DNA of 64,000 bases from Maritimibacter dapengensis (GTDB lineage Bacteria; Pseudomonadota; Alphaproteobacteria; Rhodobacterales; Rhodobacteraceae). The stretch covers positions 350,001-414,000 of the forward strand of contig NZ_JAHUZE010000004.1 in assembly GCF_019218265.1 (NCBI RefSeq). Direction: 5' to 3'. The translations under genes and the position numbers were made by a program. Every line of letters starts with the position of its first letter. Position 1 is the stretch's first letter. Positions 26,276 through 35,673 of this stretch are shown one piece after another. The notes beneath the pieces were generated by a model, which searched no databases, was not told the origin of the DNA, and was given only the letters and a program-made list of their open reading frames with translations.

Positions 26276-26692
26276 TCATTCCCACCAGCGGTCGATCACA
26301 GCGATGTCGTCATCCGACCAACCGAAATGATGTGCAAACTCATGCACCACGACATGCGATACGAGTGCAAAGATCTCCACTTCCCCCCGTTCGACCCATT
26401 CGTCGAGGATCGCGCGCCTGAAGAGCCAAATCACATCGGGTCCGAACGGTTGGTCCATGGATGACTTTTGGGTGAGCGGCACGCCGTCGTAGAGACCAGT
26501 CAATTGGAATGGGTCATCGATCCGCAGGTCATCCAACATGTCCCGTTCGGCGAGTTCTTCGACCCGCAGAATGACTTCGCGGGCTGGTTTGCGAAACCTG
26601 TCCGGCAAAGCCTCGACTGCATCGAGAGCCATCGCTTCGATATCTTCCAAGGTTGGCGGGGTTTGGCTAGGTACATGCGCCGTTCCGGTCAT
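26276..26692 (-). CDS. Small zinc metallopeptidase-family protein (HExxHxxGxxD)
   Basis: A 138-residue minimal zincin. The C-terminal motif HEFAHHFGWSDDD gives His117, Glu118, His121 and Asp127, the HExxHxxGxxD pattern of the metallopeptidase family found in many alphaproteobacteria and actinobacteria. The centre (LYDGVPLTQKSS, then DVIWLFRRAI) matches the same family. There is no signal peptide, so it is cytoplasmic. Substrates are unknown. It is convergent with the DUF1801 gene with no gap. Confidence 0.87.
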   Translation of the reverse strand: MTGTAHVPSQTPPTLEDIEAMALDAVEALPDRFRKPAREVILRVEELAERDMLDDLRIDDPFQLTGLYDGVPLTQKSSMDQPFGPDVIWLFRRAILDEWVERGEVEIFALVSHVVVHEFAHHFGWSDDDIAVIDRWWE

Positions 26693-26806
26693 GGGTCCTC
26701 ACAGTTCGCTTATTTCCATCCGCGTGGATCAAAGACCATCCCATAGCACAGGATCATGGACAAAATCAGAGCAGTATGAAAAACGCTCCTCGCAAGGAGA
26801 CCAACT

Positions 26807-28132
26807 ATGACGATCACCCGTTTTGCGCCCTCACCCACGGGCTTTCTGCACGTCGGCAATCTACGAACCGCGCTGTTCAACTTTCTCATCGCACGTAAGG
26901 CAGGCGGCACGTTCATCCTCCGGCTCGATGATACTGATCCGGAACGTTCCAAGCAGGAATACGCGGATGCGATCATGGAGGACCTTGAGTGGTTGGGCCT
27001 GACGTGGGACCGGGTGGAGAAGCAGTCCGAACGGCTAGATCGGTATGATGCCGCGGCGGACGATCTGCGCACCAAAGGAAGGTTCTACGAAGCCTTCGAA
27101 ACACCTACGGAACTGGAACTCAAACGCAAGAAACAGCTCAACATGGGAAAGCCGCCGGTCTATGACCGCTCGGCGCTACACCTCTCTGACGACGATAGGT
27201 CGAAGCTGAGAGCTGAGCGTGGCGACGGGGTCTGGCGATTCAAGTTGGATCACGAACGCATCGAATGGGTCGACGGCATACTTGGCGATATTTCGATCGA
27301 CGCTGCCTCGGTCTCGGACCCGGTTCTGATTCGCGCCGACGGGCAGTACCTCTACACGCTCGCGAGTGTTTGCGATGACGTCGACTTCGGGATCACCCAC
27401 GTGGTGCGCGGGTCCGACCACGTCACTAATACGGCCACACAAATCCAGATCATTAATGCGCTCGGTGGCAATGTGCCATCTTTCGCGCACCATTCGCTTC
27501 TGACCGGTCCTCAGGGCGAGGCGTTGTCGAAACGACTTGGAACGCTATCGCTGCGGGACCTGCGTGCGCGCGGTGTCGAGCCGATGGCGCTCATTAGCTT
27601 GATGGCACGTCTTGGTTCGTCCCAACCAGTTGAGTTGCGGTCAAACCTGGAAGAGGTAATAGCGGGTTTCGACCTTGCGAGCTTCGGCGCTGCGCCGACC
27701 AAATTCGACGAACAGGACCTTTTGCCGCTCACCGCGCATGTCAACGCGGCGAAACCGTTCGACGCGATCGCGAATGAGTTGCGCTCCCTCGGCGTGCCGG
27801 ACGAACTCGCTCCGCGGTTTTGGGAGGTCGCGCGTGAGAACATCACTACTATCGACGATCTCGCGGGATGGTGGACGCTTTGTCGTGATGGGGCCGAACC
27901 TATGGTCTCGGATGAAGACGCCGAAATGATCGCGACGGCCATGCCGCTCTTGCCAGAGCCGCCTTATGACGACACGACTTGGAAGACGTGGACAGACGCG
28001 GTCAAAGAGGCGACCGGACGCAAAGGCAAGGGGCTTTTCATGCCGCTTCGCAAAGCGGTGACGGGTATGGAACGTGGTCCGGACATGTCGAACCTCATGC
28101 CGCTTCTGCAAAAAGTCCGCGCAAAGGGCTGA
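26807..28132 (+). CDS. gltX: Glutamate-tRNA ligase
   Basis: A 441-residue class I aminoacyl-tRNA synthetase that charges tRNA-Glu. The HIGH-type motif is SPTGFLHVGNLRTALFN, LDDTDPERS follows, and the KMSKS loop is GEALSKRLGTLSLRD. At 441 residues it is shorter than the 470-480 of typical GltX because the anticodon-binding part is compact, as in the second GltX copy of many Rhodobacterales. A second gltX elsewhere in the genome is therefore likely. CAAGGAG precedes the ATG. It is convergent with trpS. Confidence 0.93.
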   Translation: MTITRFAPSPTGFLHVGNLRTALFNFLIARKAGGTFILRLDDTDPERSKQEYADAIMEDLEWLGLTWDRVEKQSERLDRYDAAADDLRTKGRFYEAFETPTELELKRKKQLNMGKPPVYDRSALHLSDDDRSKLRAERGDGVWRFKLDHERIEWVDGILGDISIDAASVSDPVLIRADGQYLYTLASVCDDVDFGITHVVRGSDHVTNTATQIQIINALGGNVPSFAHHSLLTGPQGEALSKRLGTLSLRDLRARGVEPMALISLMARLGSSQPVELRSNLEEVIAGFDLASFGAAPTKFDEQDLLPLTAHVNAAKPFDAIANELRSLGVPDELAPRFWEVARENITTIDDLAGWWTLCRDGAEPMVSDEDAEMIATAMPLLPEPPYDDTTWKTWTDAVKEATGRKGKGLFMPLRKAVTGMERGPDMSNLMPLLQKVRAKG

Positions 28133-28193
28133 CCCTTTGGTCCAACCATCAAGATCGATGGATTTTGGCTTACGGGTTGAAACTCTGTCAACG

Positions 28194-28246
28194 TGCCGAA
28201 AAATGCCGATGGGGGAGCATGGCTCTGGCCTCCATCTGTTTCGGCA
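28194..28246 (-). terminator. Intrinsic terminator of trpS
   Basis: Reading the minus strand after the trpS stop, GATGGAGG pairs with CCCCCATC (plus-strand 28229-28236 and 28208-28215, one G-U) around a 13-base loop. The stem is extended by a TGCCGA/TCGGCA pairing with a bulge and is followed by a TTTTT run (AAAAA at 28199-28203 on the plus strand). The outer arms TGCCGAAA/TTTCGGCA (28194-28201, 28239-28246) give an alternative fold. It begins about 24 bases past the trpS stop; gltX may also end here. Confidence 0.55.
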
Positions 28247-28269
28247 ATTGGCCTGTGCGCGTGCGAGCC

Positions 28270-29289
28270 CTAGCGCACGAACCCCATGATCTCGAATGTA
28301 CGTGAAAGTATCGGTTCCGCAATTTCACTTGCGCGTTCGGCACCTTGTTTCATGATTGCGTCCAGCTCGTCCGGCGCATCGAGAAGGCGCTTCATTTCGG
28401 CTGACACCGGGGCAAGCTTTTCAACCGCGAGCTCTGCGAGGGCCGGCTTGAACTTACCCCAACCCTCACCGCCGAAATCACGCAACACATCTGCTGCATC
28501 GCATTCGGACAACCCCGCGTATATGTCGATGAGGTTCTTGGCCTCGGGCCGATCTTTCAATCCTTCGATATCTGTCGGGAGTGCTGCGGGGTCCGTGCGC
28601 GCCTTCTTGAATTTTTTCGCAATCGTGTCAGCGTCGTCGAGCATGTTTATTCGCTCCATATCGCTCTCACCCGACTTCGACATTTTTTTCGAGCCGTCCC
28701 GCAAGTTCATAACGCGCATCGCCGGTCCCTCGATCACTGGCTCCGTCATTGGGAAAAAGTCGACGCCGTAGTCGTGGTTAAACTTGGCGGCGATGTCGCG
28801 GGTCAGTTCGACATGCTGTTTCTGGTCTTCGCCGACAGGGACGTGCGTGGCGTGATAGAGAAGAATGTCGGCCGCCATGAGCGCAGGGTAGGCATACAGC
28901 CCAAGTGACACCTTCTCGGTGTTCTTACCGGCCTTGTCCTTGAACTGGGTCATACGGTTCATCCAGCCAACACGTGCGACGCAGGAAAAGAGCCATCCAA
29001 GCTCGGCATGACCCGGCACGCGCGCCTGGTTGAATAGGATAGATTTCGTGGGGTCGATACCGGACGCGAGCATTGCGGCGGCGACTTCACGCGTTGCGCG
29101 GCTTAAATCCGCCGGGTCCTGCCAGACGGTGACCGCATGCATGTCCACGACGCAATAGATCGTTTCGTAGGTGGGATCTTCCTGCATTTCGACCCAACGC
29201 TTGATCGCGCCAAGGTAATTTCCCAGGGTTAGGCCGCCAGAGGGCTTGATCCCGGAAAACACGCGCGGAGTGAAGGTCGGATCGGTCAT
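28270..29289 (-). CDS. trpS: Tryptophan-tRNA ligase
   Basis: A 339-residue class I synthetase that charges tRNA-Trp. The family opening is [20 protein letters not shown], which contains the HIGH equivalent. The KMSKS motif appears unchanged as [10 protein letters not shown] (around residue 205), and [22 protein letters not shown] forms the tryptophan and ATP site. I chose the ATG at 29289 because GGAG sits six bases before it, inside the longer frame that starts at 29301. Single gene, convergent with gltX, with a clear terminator downstream. Confidence 0.96.
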   Translation of the reverse strand: MTDPTFTPRVFSGIKPSGGLTLGNYLGAIKRWVEMQEDPTYETIYCVVDMHAVTVWQDPADLSRATREVAAAMLASGIDPTKSILFNQARVPGHAELGWLFSCVARVGWMNRMTQFKDKAGKNTEKVSLGLYAYPALMAADILLYHATHVPVGEDQKQHVELTRDIAAKFNHDYGVDFFPMTEPVIEGPAMRVMNLRDGSKKMSKSGESDMERINMLDDADTIAKKFKKARTDPAALPTDIEGLKDRPEAKNLIDIYAGLSECDAADVLRDFGGEGWGKFKPALAELAVEKLAPVSAEMKRLLDAPDELDAIMKQGAERASEIAEPILSRTFEIMGFVR

Positions 29290-29361
29290 GTCGATCTCCA
29301 TGGTGGATTTCTTTGTCTGGCTCGCTTACCTAGGCCCGGAACTATCGTCAAGGAACGGGCA

Positions 29362-30060
29362 ATGCCGACCGACTCGAACCAAAGCAACAGTACGGCCCCG
29401 GTGAACCCGCTTCCGCCTGTCGTCATCGCGCTTGCACTGGCCGTCGCTTTACCGGAGCTTCTGTTCACGTTCGCCGCACAAGGTTGGCTGGGTGACGAAT
29501 TACTCAGCCTGCGCACATCCGCAGCCGAGGTCTTCGGCTTTTTCATTGCACGCGTCGATTGGATGATAGAGGCAGGCACCTTGCGCCTTGCCTATCTCTG
29601 GCCCTTTTTCACTTATCCCTTCATTCAGGCTGAGTTCATGCAAGCGATCTTCGTCGCGGTGTTTGTTCTAGCATTGGGCAAGATGATCGCCGAGGCCTTG
29701 GGACAAGCGGCGGTTTTGGTAATTTTCTTCGGTGGAAGCGTTCTCGGCGCGCTGGTCTACGCCGCTATCTCGGACAGCCAGATTCCATTGTTTGGGGGTT
29801 ATCCGGGAGCATTCGCCCTAATCGGCGCGTTTTCTTTCACTCTCTGGCAGCGCCTCAGAGCGTCGGGCGGGCAGGTAAGGCAAGCTTTCGGTCTCTTCGG
29901 GTTGTTTACCCTCATACTTATTGGGTACGGCGTCTTCCTCTCTCCAGGCATAGTATGGATCGCGCAACTCGTTGGGTTGTGGGTCGGGTTCCTGATCGCG
30001 TATCCGTTTTATCCGGGTAATTGGTCACGCATCCTGAGCCGGATCCGTGCGCGGGGCTGA
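29362..30060 (+). CDS. Rhomboid-like membrane protein lacking catalytic residues
   Basis: A 232-residue inner-membrane protein with six predicted membrane segments. The layout follows rhomboid proteases: the loop after segment 1 ends YPFIQAEFMQ, and the fourth segment carries FGGYPGAFALIGAF. In active rhomboids that motif is GxSG with the nucleophilic serine; here Tyr-Pro stands in its place. The sixth segment (WIAQLVGLWVGFL) lacks the catalytic histidine. It is therefore an inactive rhomboid. It ends 4 bp from the convergent murJ stop and shares a hairpin with it. A role as adaptor or membrane-protein binder is inferred from other pseudo-rhomboids. Confidence 0.78.
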   Translation: MPTDSNQSNSTAPVNPLPPVVIALALAVALPELLFTFAAQGWLGDELLSLRTSAAEVFGFFIARVDWMIEAGTLRLAYLWPFFTYPFIQAEFMQAIFVAVFVLALGKMIAEALGQAAVLVIFFGGSVLGALVYAAISDSQIPLFGGYPGAFALIGAFSFTLWQRLRASGGQVRQAFGLFGLFTLILIGYGVFLSPGIVWIAQLVGLWVGFLIAYPFYPGNWSRILSRIRARG

Positions 30061-30076
30061 CGTTTCAGGCCCCGCG
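30050..30076. terminator. Hairpin holding both stop codons of convergent genes
   Basis: CGCGGGGC (30050-30057) pairs with GCCCCGCG (30069-30076) in a perfect 8-bp GC stem with an 11-base loop. The loop contains the TGA of the rhomboid-like gene (30058-30060) and, on the other strand, the TGA of murJ (30065-30067). TTTC follows on the plus strand. It probably acts as a bidirectional transcript end. Confidence 0.5.
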
Positions 30077-31609
30077 TTTCAACATCGACTTAAGATCGCG
30101 AAAATTGACAGCTCCTAGCAGCTGAGCTGCTACGAAGTAGACCGCGATGCCCCAGATGATCAGAATGAAAAGCGCTGGAATTCGCAAACCGTCGATCCCG
30201 AACATCGGCCCCATCACGATGACGCCGCCCCAAAGTGCGACCCCCATAACAGCGCTCGACAGGATAATCCCCACTAGCCGGCGCCAAAACCGCGCATCAA
30301 ACCGCGTGCTGTAACCCATCCGCGATGTCCCTACCCATAGTGCGGCAGTCATGGCCCAACTGGCCAGCGTCGTGCCGAATGCGGCTGCGATGAACCCGAT
30401 AACCGGCGCGAGACCGATGGCAATAACCGCGTTCACGGCAAGGGACAAAAGCGCAAAGTAGAATGGCGTTCGAGTGTTCTCTCTCGCGAAATAGATTGGC
30501 TGAAGCACCTTTTGCATAACAAAGGCCGGCAGGCCAAAACCGTAGACCGTGACAGCGAGCGCGGTGTTGGCCGTATCGTCGGCTTTGAATGCACCCCTCT
30601 CGAAAAGGACGGATACGAGCTCCATCGGGATCACAACCAATGCCACCGCCGATGGAATCGTGAAAAGCATCGCGAATTCGCCAGCGCGGCTAAGGCTTTC
30701 TCGGCTTCCGGTTTCATCACCGGCTCGGAGTCGACGTGAGAGGTCGGGCAGGAGCACAATGCCGATTGCAATACCCACGACACCCAGCGGTAGCTGATAC
30801 AGCCTGTCGGCCATAAAGAGCCATGCAATCGCTCCGTCAAAATACGAGGCGACTTGCCGGCCAACAATCAAGTTGATTTGGACAACACCCATCGCAAGTG
30901 CCGCGGGCCCCGCGATCATGGCTAGCCTTTTTAACTCCGGGGTGAAGCGAGGGCGACGTGGTATGATACGGTATCCAGCACGGCTTGCGGCAATCCAGAC
31001 GAGTATGAGTTGAGCGATACCCCCGATCGGCACGACCCAAGTGAGCGTGAGCCCCATGTCGAGCCCAAGCCATCGTGCAAGCAGGATCGCGGTGACGAAG
31101 ATAATGTTCAGGAGTACGGGCGCGGCGGCAGCGGCCGAAAAGCGCCCAATCGCGTTCAGCACGCCGGACAACAGCGCCGACAGTGAAATGAAGAAGATGT
31201 ATGGGAAGGCAATTCGCCCGTAAAGCGTGGCCAAAGGCAGCCGCTCATCCGAAGCAAACCCGGATGCAAGCATCAGGACAAGTGCCGGCATGAAGATCTG
31301 AGCAACGACCGTCAGGACGAGGACGATGGTTGCCAGACCCGTGAACGCATCGCGCGCGAATTCGAGGGGGCCATCTCCGCTTTCAACTTTTTTTGAGAAC
31401 ATCGGCACGAAGGCCGTATTGAACGCCCCTTCTGCGAAAAAGCGACGAAACATGTTTGGAAGCGAAAAGGCGGTGTAGAATGCCTCGGCAACAGGGCCGG
31501 AGCCAAGAGCCGCCGCAAATCCCATGTCGCGGACGAAGCCGAGAACACGACTGAGCGCAGTCCATCCTCCTACGGTGAGGAAGCCCCGCAAAAGCTTGAT
31601 CGGCTGCAT
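30065..31609 (-). CDS. murJ: Lipid II flippase MurJ
   Basis: A 514-residue polytopic inner-membrane protein of the MviN/MurJ family (MOP superfamily) that flips the peptidoglycan precursor lipid II. The N-terminal RGFLTVGGWTALSRVLGFVRD and SLPNMFRRFFAEGAFNTAFVP carry the conserved arginines lining the transport cavity. About 14 hydrophobic segments follow. Its ATG shares one base with the glnD stop (TAATG), so it is coupled to glnD. The glnD-murJ order is common in alphaproteobacteria. Confidence 0.95.
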   Translation of the reverse strand: MQPIKLLRGFLTVGGWTALSRVLGFVRDMGFAAALGSGPVAEAFYTAFSLPNMFRRFFAEGAFNTAFVPMFSKKVESGDGPLEFARDAFTGLATIVLVLTVVAQIFMPALVLMLASGFASDERLPLATLYGRIAFPYIFFISLSALLSGVLNAIGRFSAAAAAPVLLNIIFVTAILLARWLGLDMGLTLTWVVPIGGIAQLILVWIAASRAGYRIIPRRPRFTPELKRLAMIAGPAALAMGVVQINLIVGRQVASYFDGAIAWLFMADRLYQLPLGVVGIAIGIVLLPDLSRRLRAGDETGSRESLSRAGEFAMLFTIPSAVALVVIPMELVSVLFERGAFKADDTANTALAVTVYGFGLPAFVMQKVLQPIYFARENTRTPFYFALLSLAVNAVIAIGLAPVIGFIAAAFGTTLASWAMTAALWVGTSRMGYSTRFDARFWRRLVGIILSSAVMGVALWGGVIVMGPMFGIDGLRIPALFILIIWGIAVYFVAAQLLGAVNFRDLKSMLKRGA

Positions 31610-34398
31610 TAACGGTCGGCCCTCTCCGCGCCTTGCGCGATTGCGTCACGCAGCTTTTTTTCGAGCGATTTCTGTTTTGCTTCTGAGTGGAATTTCAAAC
31701 CGAACATATCTTTAACATAGAACGTGTCCACGACTTGCTCACCGTAAGTGGCGATCACTGCACTTGCGATATAAACGTGGTTGTCCGCAAGCGTTCGTGT
31801 CAGATCGTGAAGCAGGCCGGGTCGATCCCGCGTATCGACTTCGATCATCGTGTAGATGTCCGATCCCTCGTTGTCGAACGTAATATTCGTGGGCAGTTTG
31901 AAGGCTTTTTCTCGTTTCTTGAGCTTGTCCCTGTCTACCATGGCTTCACGCGCGATGACTTCACCCTTGAGCGTCTTGTGGATCATGTCCTCCAGCCGTT
32001 TCAAACGGGTCCGTTCGAAGGGGTGGCCTTCGTGATCCTGAACCCAGAATACGGCGGTCGCGAAGCCATCTTTCGAAGTGTAGGTGCGTGCATCCACAAC
32101 GTTAGCGCCCACAAGTGCGAGCGCGCCCGCGAGACGCGAAAAAATACCTGGGTGGTCGGCCAGAACGAAGGCAGCCCGGGTGGCATCTCGGTCGTGATCC
32201 TGAGTCAGTTCGATGCGAATATCATCGGGTCCAAGGTCCTTTAGGAGCTTCGCGAAGACCATGTGTTCCGCGGTAGTAAGACCCTGCCAGTAGTCGTCGT
32301 AGTGGCGCCCCGTCTCGGTCCGGATGTCCTTGCGCTCCCAGTCGTCGAGCCGCTTTCGCAACTTTTTCTTCGCCTTGTCCGCGCGTGCGCCTGTCGAAAG
32401 CGCCTCGATTCCTTCCTCAAGTGCTTTCCGCGTCTCATTATAGAGCTCGCGCAACAACATGGCCTTCCAATTGTTCCACGTGCCCGAACCCACGCCACGA
32501 ATGTCGCAGACAGTCAGCACAAGTAGGAGGTCGAGCCTTTTTTTGGATGTGACCGCTTTGGCAAAACCCCGCACGGTGCGTGGATCTGACAGGTCACGCT
32601 TCTGAGCCACGTCGGACATGAGGAGGTGATACCGCACCAACCATTCGACGGTTTCCACTTCAGGCTTGGTCAAGCAGAGTCGGGTGGCGATGGTGCGTGC
32701 CAGTTTCGCGCCGAGGATCGAGTGATCTTCTTCGCGCCCCTTGCCGATATCGTGGCAAAGAAGCGCGACGTAAAGCACCTTGCGGTTGACGCCGGCTTTA
32801 AGAATACGCGAGGCGACGGGCAAATCCTCGACACGTTCGCCGCGCTCAATCTCGGCAAGTGACGAGATGCACTGTATGGTGTGCTCATCCACCGTATAAC
32901 TGTGATACATGTTGAACTGCATCATCGCCACGATCGGTTCGAACTCCGGGATGAATGCGGCGAGAACGCCCAATTCGTTCATTCTCCGCAGCGCCCGTTC
33001 CGGGTTACCATGCTTCAGGAGCAGATCAAGGAAGATCCGGGCCGCCTCTTTGTCCGACCGCATGTCGTCATCGATACTGTCGAGATTGGCCACAACGACC
33101 CTCATCGCGTCAGGGTGGATCAATACGCCCGTGCGTAGTCCTTCTTCGAACAATCGAAGCATGTTCAATTTGTCCGAAAGAAACTCGGCCTCGTCCGCAA
33201 ACGTGAGACGACCGTTGTCCATAGCAAAGCCTGCCTTGACCTTCTTGCGTCGCTTGAAAAGGCCCGCGAGCATTGGCTCCTTCTTAAGGTGTTCGGCTTC
33301 GAGCTTTACCAGAAAAATCCGAGTGAGTTCGCCCACCGCGGTCGCATGACGGAAGTAGTCCTGCATAAAATGTTCGACCGCACGGCGACCGCCTTTGTCG
33401 ACGTAACCCATACGAGACGCCACTTCGAGTTGCATGTCGAAGGTGAGTTGGTCGACGGGCCGGCCGGCAATCAGGTGTAGATGACAGCGGACACCCCAAA
33501 GGAAGTTGCTCGCTTCCCGAAACACTTCGTACTCTTCATCAGTAAAGAGTCCGAGGGCGCGCAATTCTCGGGCGCGCAGCACTCGATAGGTATATTTCGC
33601 GACCCAGATGAGCGTCTGGAGGTCGCGTAGTCCACCTTTGCCCTCCTTGACGTTCGGCTCGACGACGTAGCGTTGGCCGCCCTGTTTTCGATGACGGCTT
33701 GCCCGTTCTTCGAGTTTTGCTTCGATGAATTCCGGAGCTGTCGACTTAAACAGACCTTCAAACAGTTCGGAAGCCAGCTCTTGTGCAAGAGGCTCGTCGC
33801 CGTCGATGTAACGCACCTCGAGCATGGCGGTTCGTATCGTGAAATCTTCCTTGCCGAGGCGGACGCAATCTTTGATCGTGCGGGAAGAATGGCCAACCTT
33901 CATATGAAGGTCCCACAAGATATAGAGCATGCTTTCGATCACGCTCTCAGCCCAAGCGGTGATCTTGTAGGGCATTAAAAACAGAAGATCGACATCCGAG
34001 TAGGGCGCCATCTCGAACCGACCATACCCTCCGACTGCAAGCACTGCCATGCGTTCCGCCGTTGTTGCATTGTCGACCTGGTGGAGGCGTTCGGTCGCGA
34101 CACGATAAACCGTTTGCACCAAGCAATCGGTGAGCCAGGCATAGGATTGAACCGTATCTCGCGCCGATTTCGGATGTGCGAGAAATTGTTCTTCAATCAA
34201 AGCACGTCCCGCGCTCTGCGCATCGCGAAGAACGTTTACAGTCGCTTTGCGAATAGTAGCAGCATCGCTTGTATCCTTGATACGAGCATCAATGGCATCG
34301 TGAACCGCCTCCCGGTCAAAAATCTGGTGCGCGGGTGCTATCAGGTCGTCGGGCGTATCCTGTCCGGTTTCTAGGAGATCAGAATCCGACACCGCCAA
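31609..34398 (-). CDS. glnD: Bifunctional [protein-PII] uridylyltransferase/uridylyl-removing enzyme
   Basis: A 929-residue nitrogen sensor that adds or removes UMP on PII proteins according to glutamine. The domains in order are: nucleotidyltransferase (GGYGRFEMAPYSDVDLLF, about residues 121-138), a GlnD PII-UTase domain, an HD hydrolase (LLCHDIGKGREEDHS, about 555-570) and two C-terminal ACT domains (VLADHPGIFSRLAGAL; VDTRDRPGLLHDLTRTL). The start is unclear: TTG at 34398 or GTG at 34392, both overlapping the upstream lipoprotein gene. It is followed by murJ in an overlapping unit. Confidence 0.96.
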   Translation of the reverse strand: MAVSDSDLLETGQDTPDDLIAPAHQIFDREAVHDAIDARIKDTSDAATIRKATVNVLRDAQSAGRALIEEQFLAHPKSARDTVQSYAWLTDCLVQTVYRVATERLHQVDNATTAERMAVLAVGGYGRFEMAPYSDVDLLFLMPYKITAWAESVIESMLYILWDLHMKVGHSSRTIKDCVRLGKEDFTIRTAMLEVRYIDGDEPLAQELASELFEGLFKSTAPEFIEAKLEERASRHRKQGGQRYVVEPNVKEGKGGLRDLQTLIWVAKYTYRVLRARELRALGLFTDEEYEVFREASNFLWGVRCHLHLIAGRPVDQLTFDMQLEVASRMGYVDKGGRRAVEHFMQDYFRHATAVGELTRIFLVKLEAEHLKKEPMLAGLFKRRKKVKAGFAMDNGRLTFADEAEFLSDKLNMLRLFEEGLRTGVLIHPDAMRVVVANLDSIDDDMRSDKEAARIFLDLLLKHGNPERALRRMNELGVLAAFIPEFEPIVAMMQFNMYHSYTVDEHTIQCISSLAEIERGERVEDLPVASRILKAGVNRKVLYVALLCHDIGKGREEDHSILGAKLARTIATRLCLTKPEVETVEWLVRYHLLMSDVAQKRDLSDPRTVRGFAKAVTSKKRLDLLLVLTVCDIRGVGSGTWNNWKAMLLRELYNETRKALEEGIEALSTGARADKAKKKLRKRLDDWERKDIRTETGRHYDDYWQGLTTAEHMVFAKLLKDLGPDDIRIELTQDHDRDATRAAFVLADHPGIFSRLAGALALVGANVVDARTYTSKDGFATAVFWVQDHEGHPFERTRLKRLEDMIHKTLKGEVIAREAMVDRDKLKKREKAFKLPTNITFDNEGSDIYTMIEVDTRDRPGLLHDLTRTLADNHVYIASAVIATYGEQVVDTFYVKDMFGLKFHSEAKQKSLEKKLRDAIAQGAERADR

Positions 34399-35563
34399 AA
34401 CTTTTCGGAGCAGGGTCGATCACGACGACCTTCTGGTTCTGGACTTGGGCTATGGCTAGACCACGATCATTGGTACCGTCATTCCGCAGGCGAAACACAC
34501 CACTAACGCCAACGAAACCCTGGCTCTGCGTCAAGGCATTGCCGGTTAGAGCATCTGCCTTGCCAGCCTTCACGAGAGCACCTATCGCCGCAACGCCATC
34601 ATAGGCAAGGCCGGCGATCGGGTGAGGAGGAGCGCCATAAGCGGCTTCGTATCGCTGGCGGAATCGGGTCGATAGATCCGGGTCAGGAAGTGCAAACCAG
34701 CCGCCTTGCACGCCAGGAAGAGTGAGAGCGTTTGCGGGAATGTCCCATCGTTGGATACCCGCGAATTGGACGTCAGAAGAGCGGACGCCATTGTCAGGCA
34801 AGAGCCCGGTCACAAATGGCAAGGCGCCGTCGGTTCCAGAAGTGAAGAAGATCGAGTTCGCGCCCGAGCTTTTCACCGAAGAAGAGATTTGGGGCATTGC
34901 CTGAACGATACCGTTCTGGCTCAACTCGAACCCGACCGCGCCGGCCTGCGTTGCTCCAGACGTAGAGGCAATTGCTCTCGCAATCGAATCCCGCGCCAGC
35001 GTCTCGGCCGGGCTGTCCCCATATAGGATCATGATGTTGCCTTTGCCCTGGCGAGCAGCATAGCTCACCATACGGCGCGCAGTGTTTTCGAAAGTGTTTC
35101 CGAGGATAAAGACGTTGCCTCCTGCCACGTCTGGATTGTTCGAGAATGCGAGAACATTCACGCCACGTGACGCGGCAGCGACGCCGGCCGAAGCCGCATT
35201 CTGCGCGTAAACCGGCCCGAGAATGACCTTGGCGCCATCCGCAATGGCCTTCTGCGCTTGCGACGAAGCTTGTCCAGCGTTCCCAGCAGTGTTGTAGACA
35301 CGCAAGTCGATCGCGACACCTTGCAGTTCGCTCATCGCCAGACGAGCGGAGTTCTCGAGCGACGCGGCGAGCGCGTTGTCGTTGGCCGAAGATGACCCGC
35401 CCGGTACCAAAAGCGCGACAGGTACCGGTTTGGAAGTGTCGATCTGCGGACCGCCTCCTCCAATTGTCGGGAGTCCGCCCCCGCAGGCAGCAACGAACAG
35501 GATGGACATCAGGGCAATGAACGTCGCCGTGGCCTTGCGGGCGCGGCGCAAAAAAGCAAACAT
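34379..35563 (-). CDS. LpoA-like lipoprotein, penicillin-binding protein activator
   Basis: A 394-residue lipoprotein. The signal peptide ends in the lipobox FVAAC, followed by a Gly/Pro-rich linker (GGGLPTIGGGGPQ). The rest is a periplasmic-binding-protein fold (Peripla_BP_6) with PVPVALLVPGG, AKVILGPVYAQNAASAG and AGIQRWDIP. It matches the C-terminal half of LpoA, the outer-membrane activator of PBP1A, and lacks the helical N-terminal domain of the enterobacterial form. The ATG at 35563 has AGAGGA eight bases before it. It is divergent from rsmI, the same neighbour as in many proteobacteria, and overlaps the glnD start. Confidence 0.87.
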   Translation of the reverse strand: MFAFLRRARKATATFIALMSILFVAACGGGLPTIGGGGPQIDTSKPVPVALLVPGGSSSANDNALAASLENSARLAMSELQGVAIDLRVYNTAGNAGQASSQAQKAIADGAKVILGPVYAQNAASAGVAAASRGVNVLAFSNNPDVAGGNVFILGNTFENTARRMVSYAARQGKGNIMILYGDSPAETLARDSIARAIASTSGATQAGAVGFELSQNGIVQAMPQISSSVKSSGANSIFFTSGTDGALPFVTGLLPDNGVRSSDVQFAGIQRWDIPANALTLPGVQGGWFALPDPDLSTRFRQRYEAAYGAPPHPIAGLAYDGVAAIGALVKAGKADALTGNALTQSQGFVGVSGVFRLRNDGTNDRGLAIAQVQNQKVVVIDPAPKSFGGVGF

Positions 35564-35616
35564 AAGGTACATCCTCTTTCCGCTGGGAGCCGGTTTTTTC
35601 GCGCATTGACGGGAAG

Positions 35617-35647
35617 TTGAGACTCACCCCGCAACAGGCGGCATAAT
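35617..35647 (+). promoter_or_regulatory. Candidate sigma-70 promoter for rsmI
   Basis: In the 110-bp divergent gap, TTGAGA at 35617-35622 and CATAAT at 35642-35647 are separated by 19 bases, close to the accepted range. This would place the transcript start about 20 bases before the rsmI TTG. A TTGACG at 35606 offers an alternative -35 but is too far from this -10. Confidence 0.3.
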
Positions 35648-35673
35648 AAACGTCACGAAAGGCAGGTCCACCC

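Noticed and set aside
34379-35563. Treating this gene as an amino-acid ABC binding protein
   Set aside because: The Peripla_BP_6 fold is shared, but the lipobox, Gly-rich linker, absence of transporter genes and location beside rsmI fit the LpoA-like penicillin-binding-protein activator group better.
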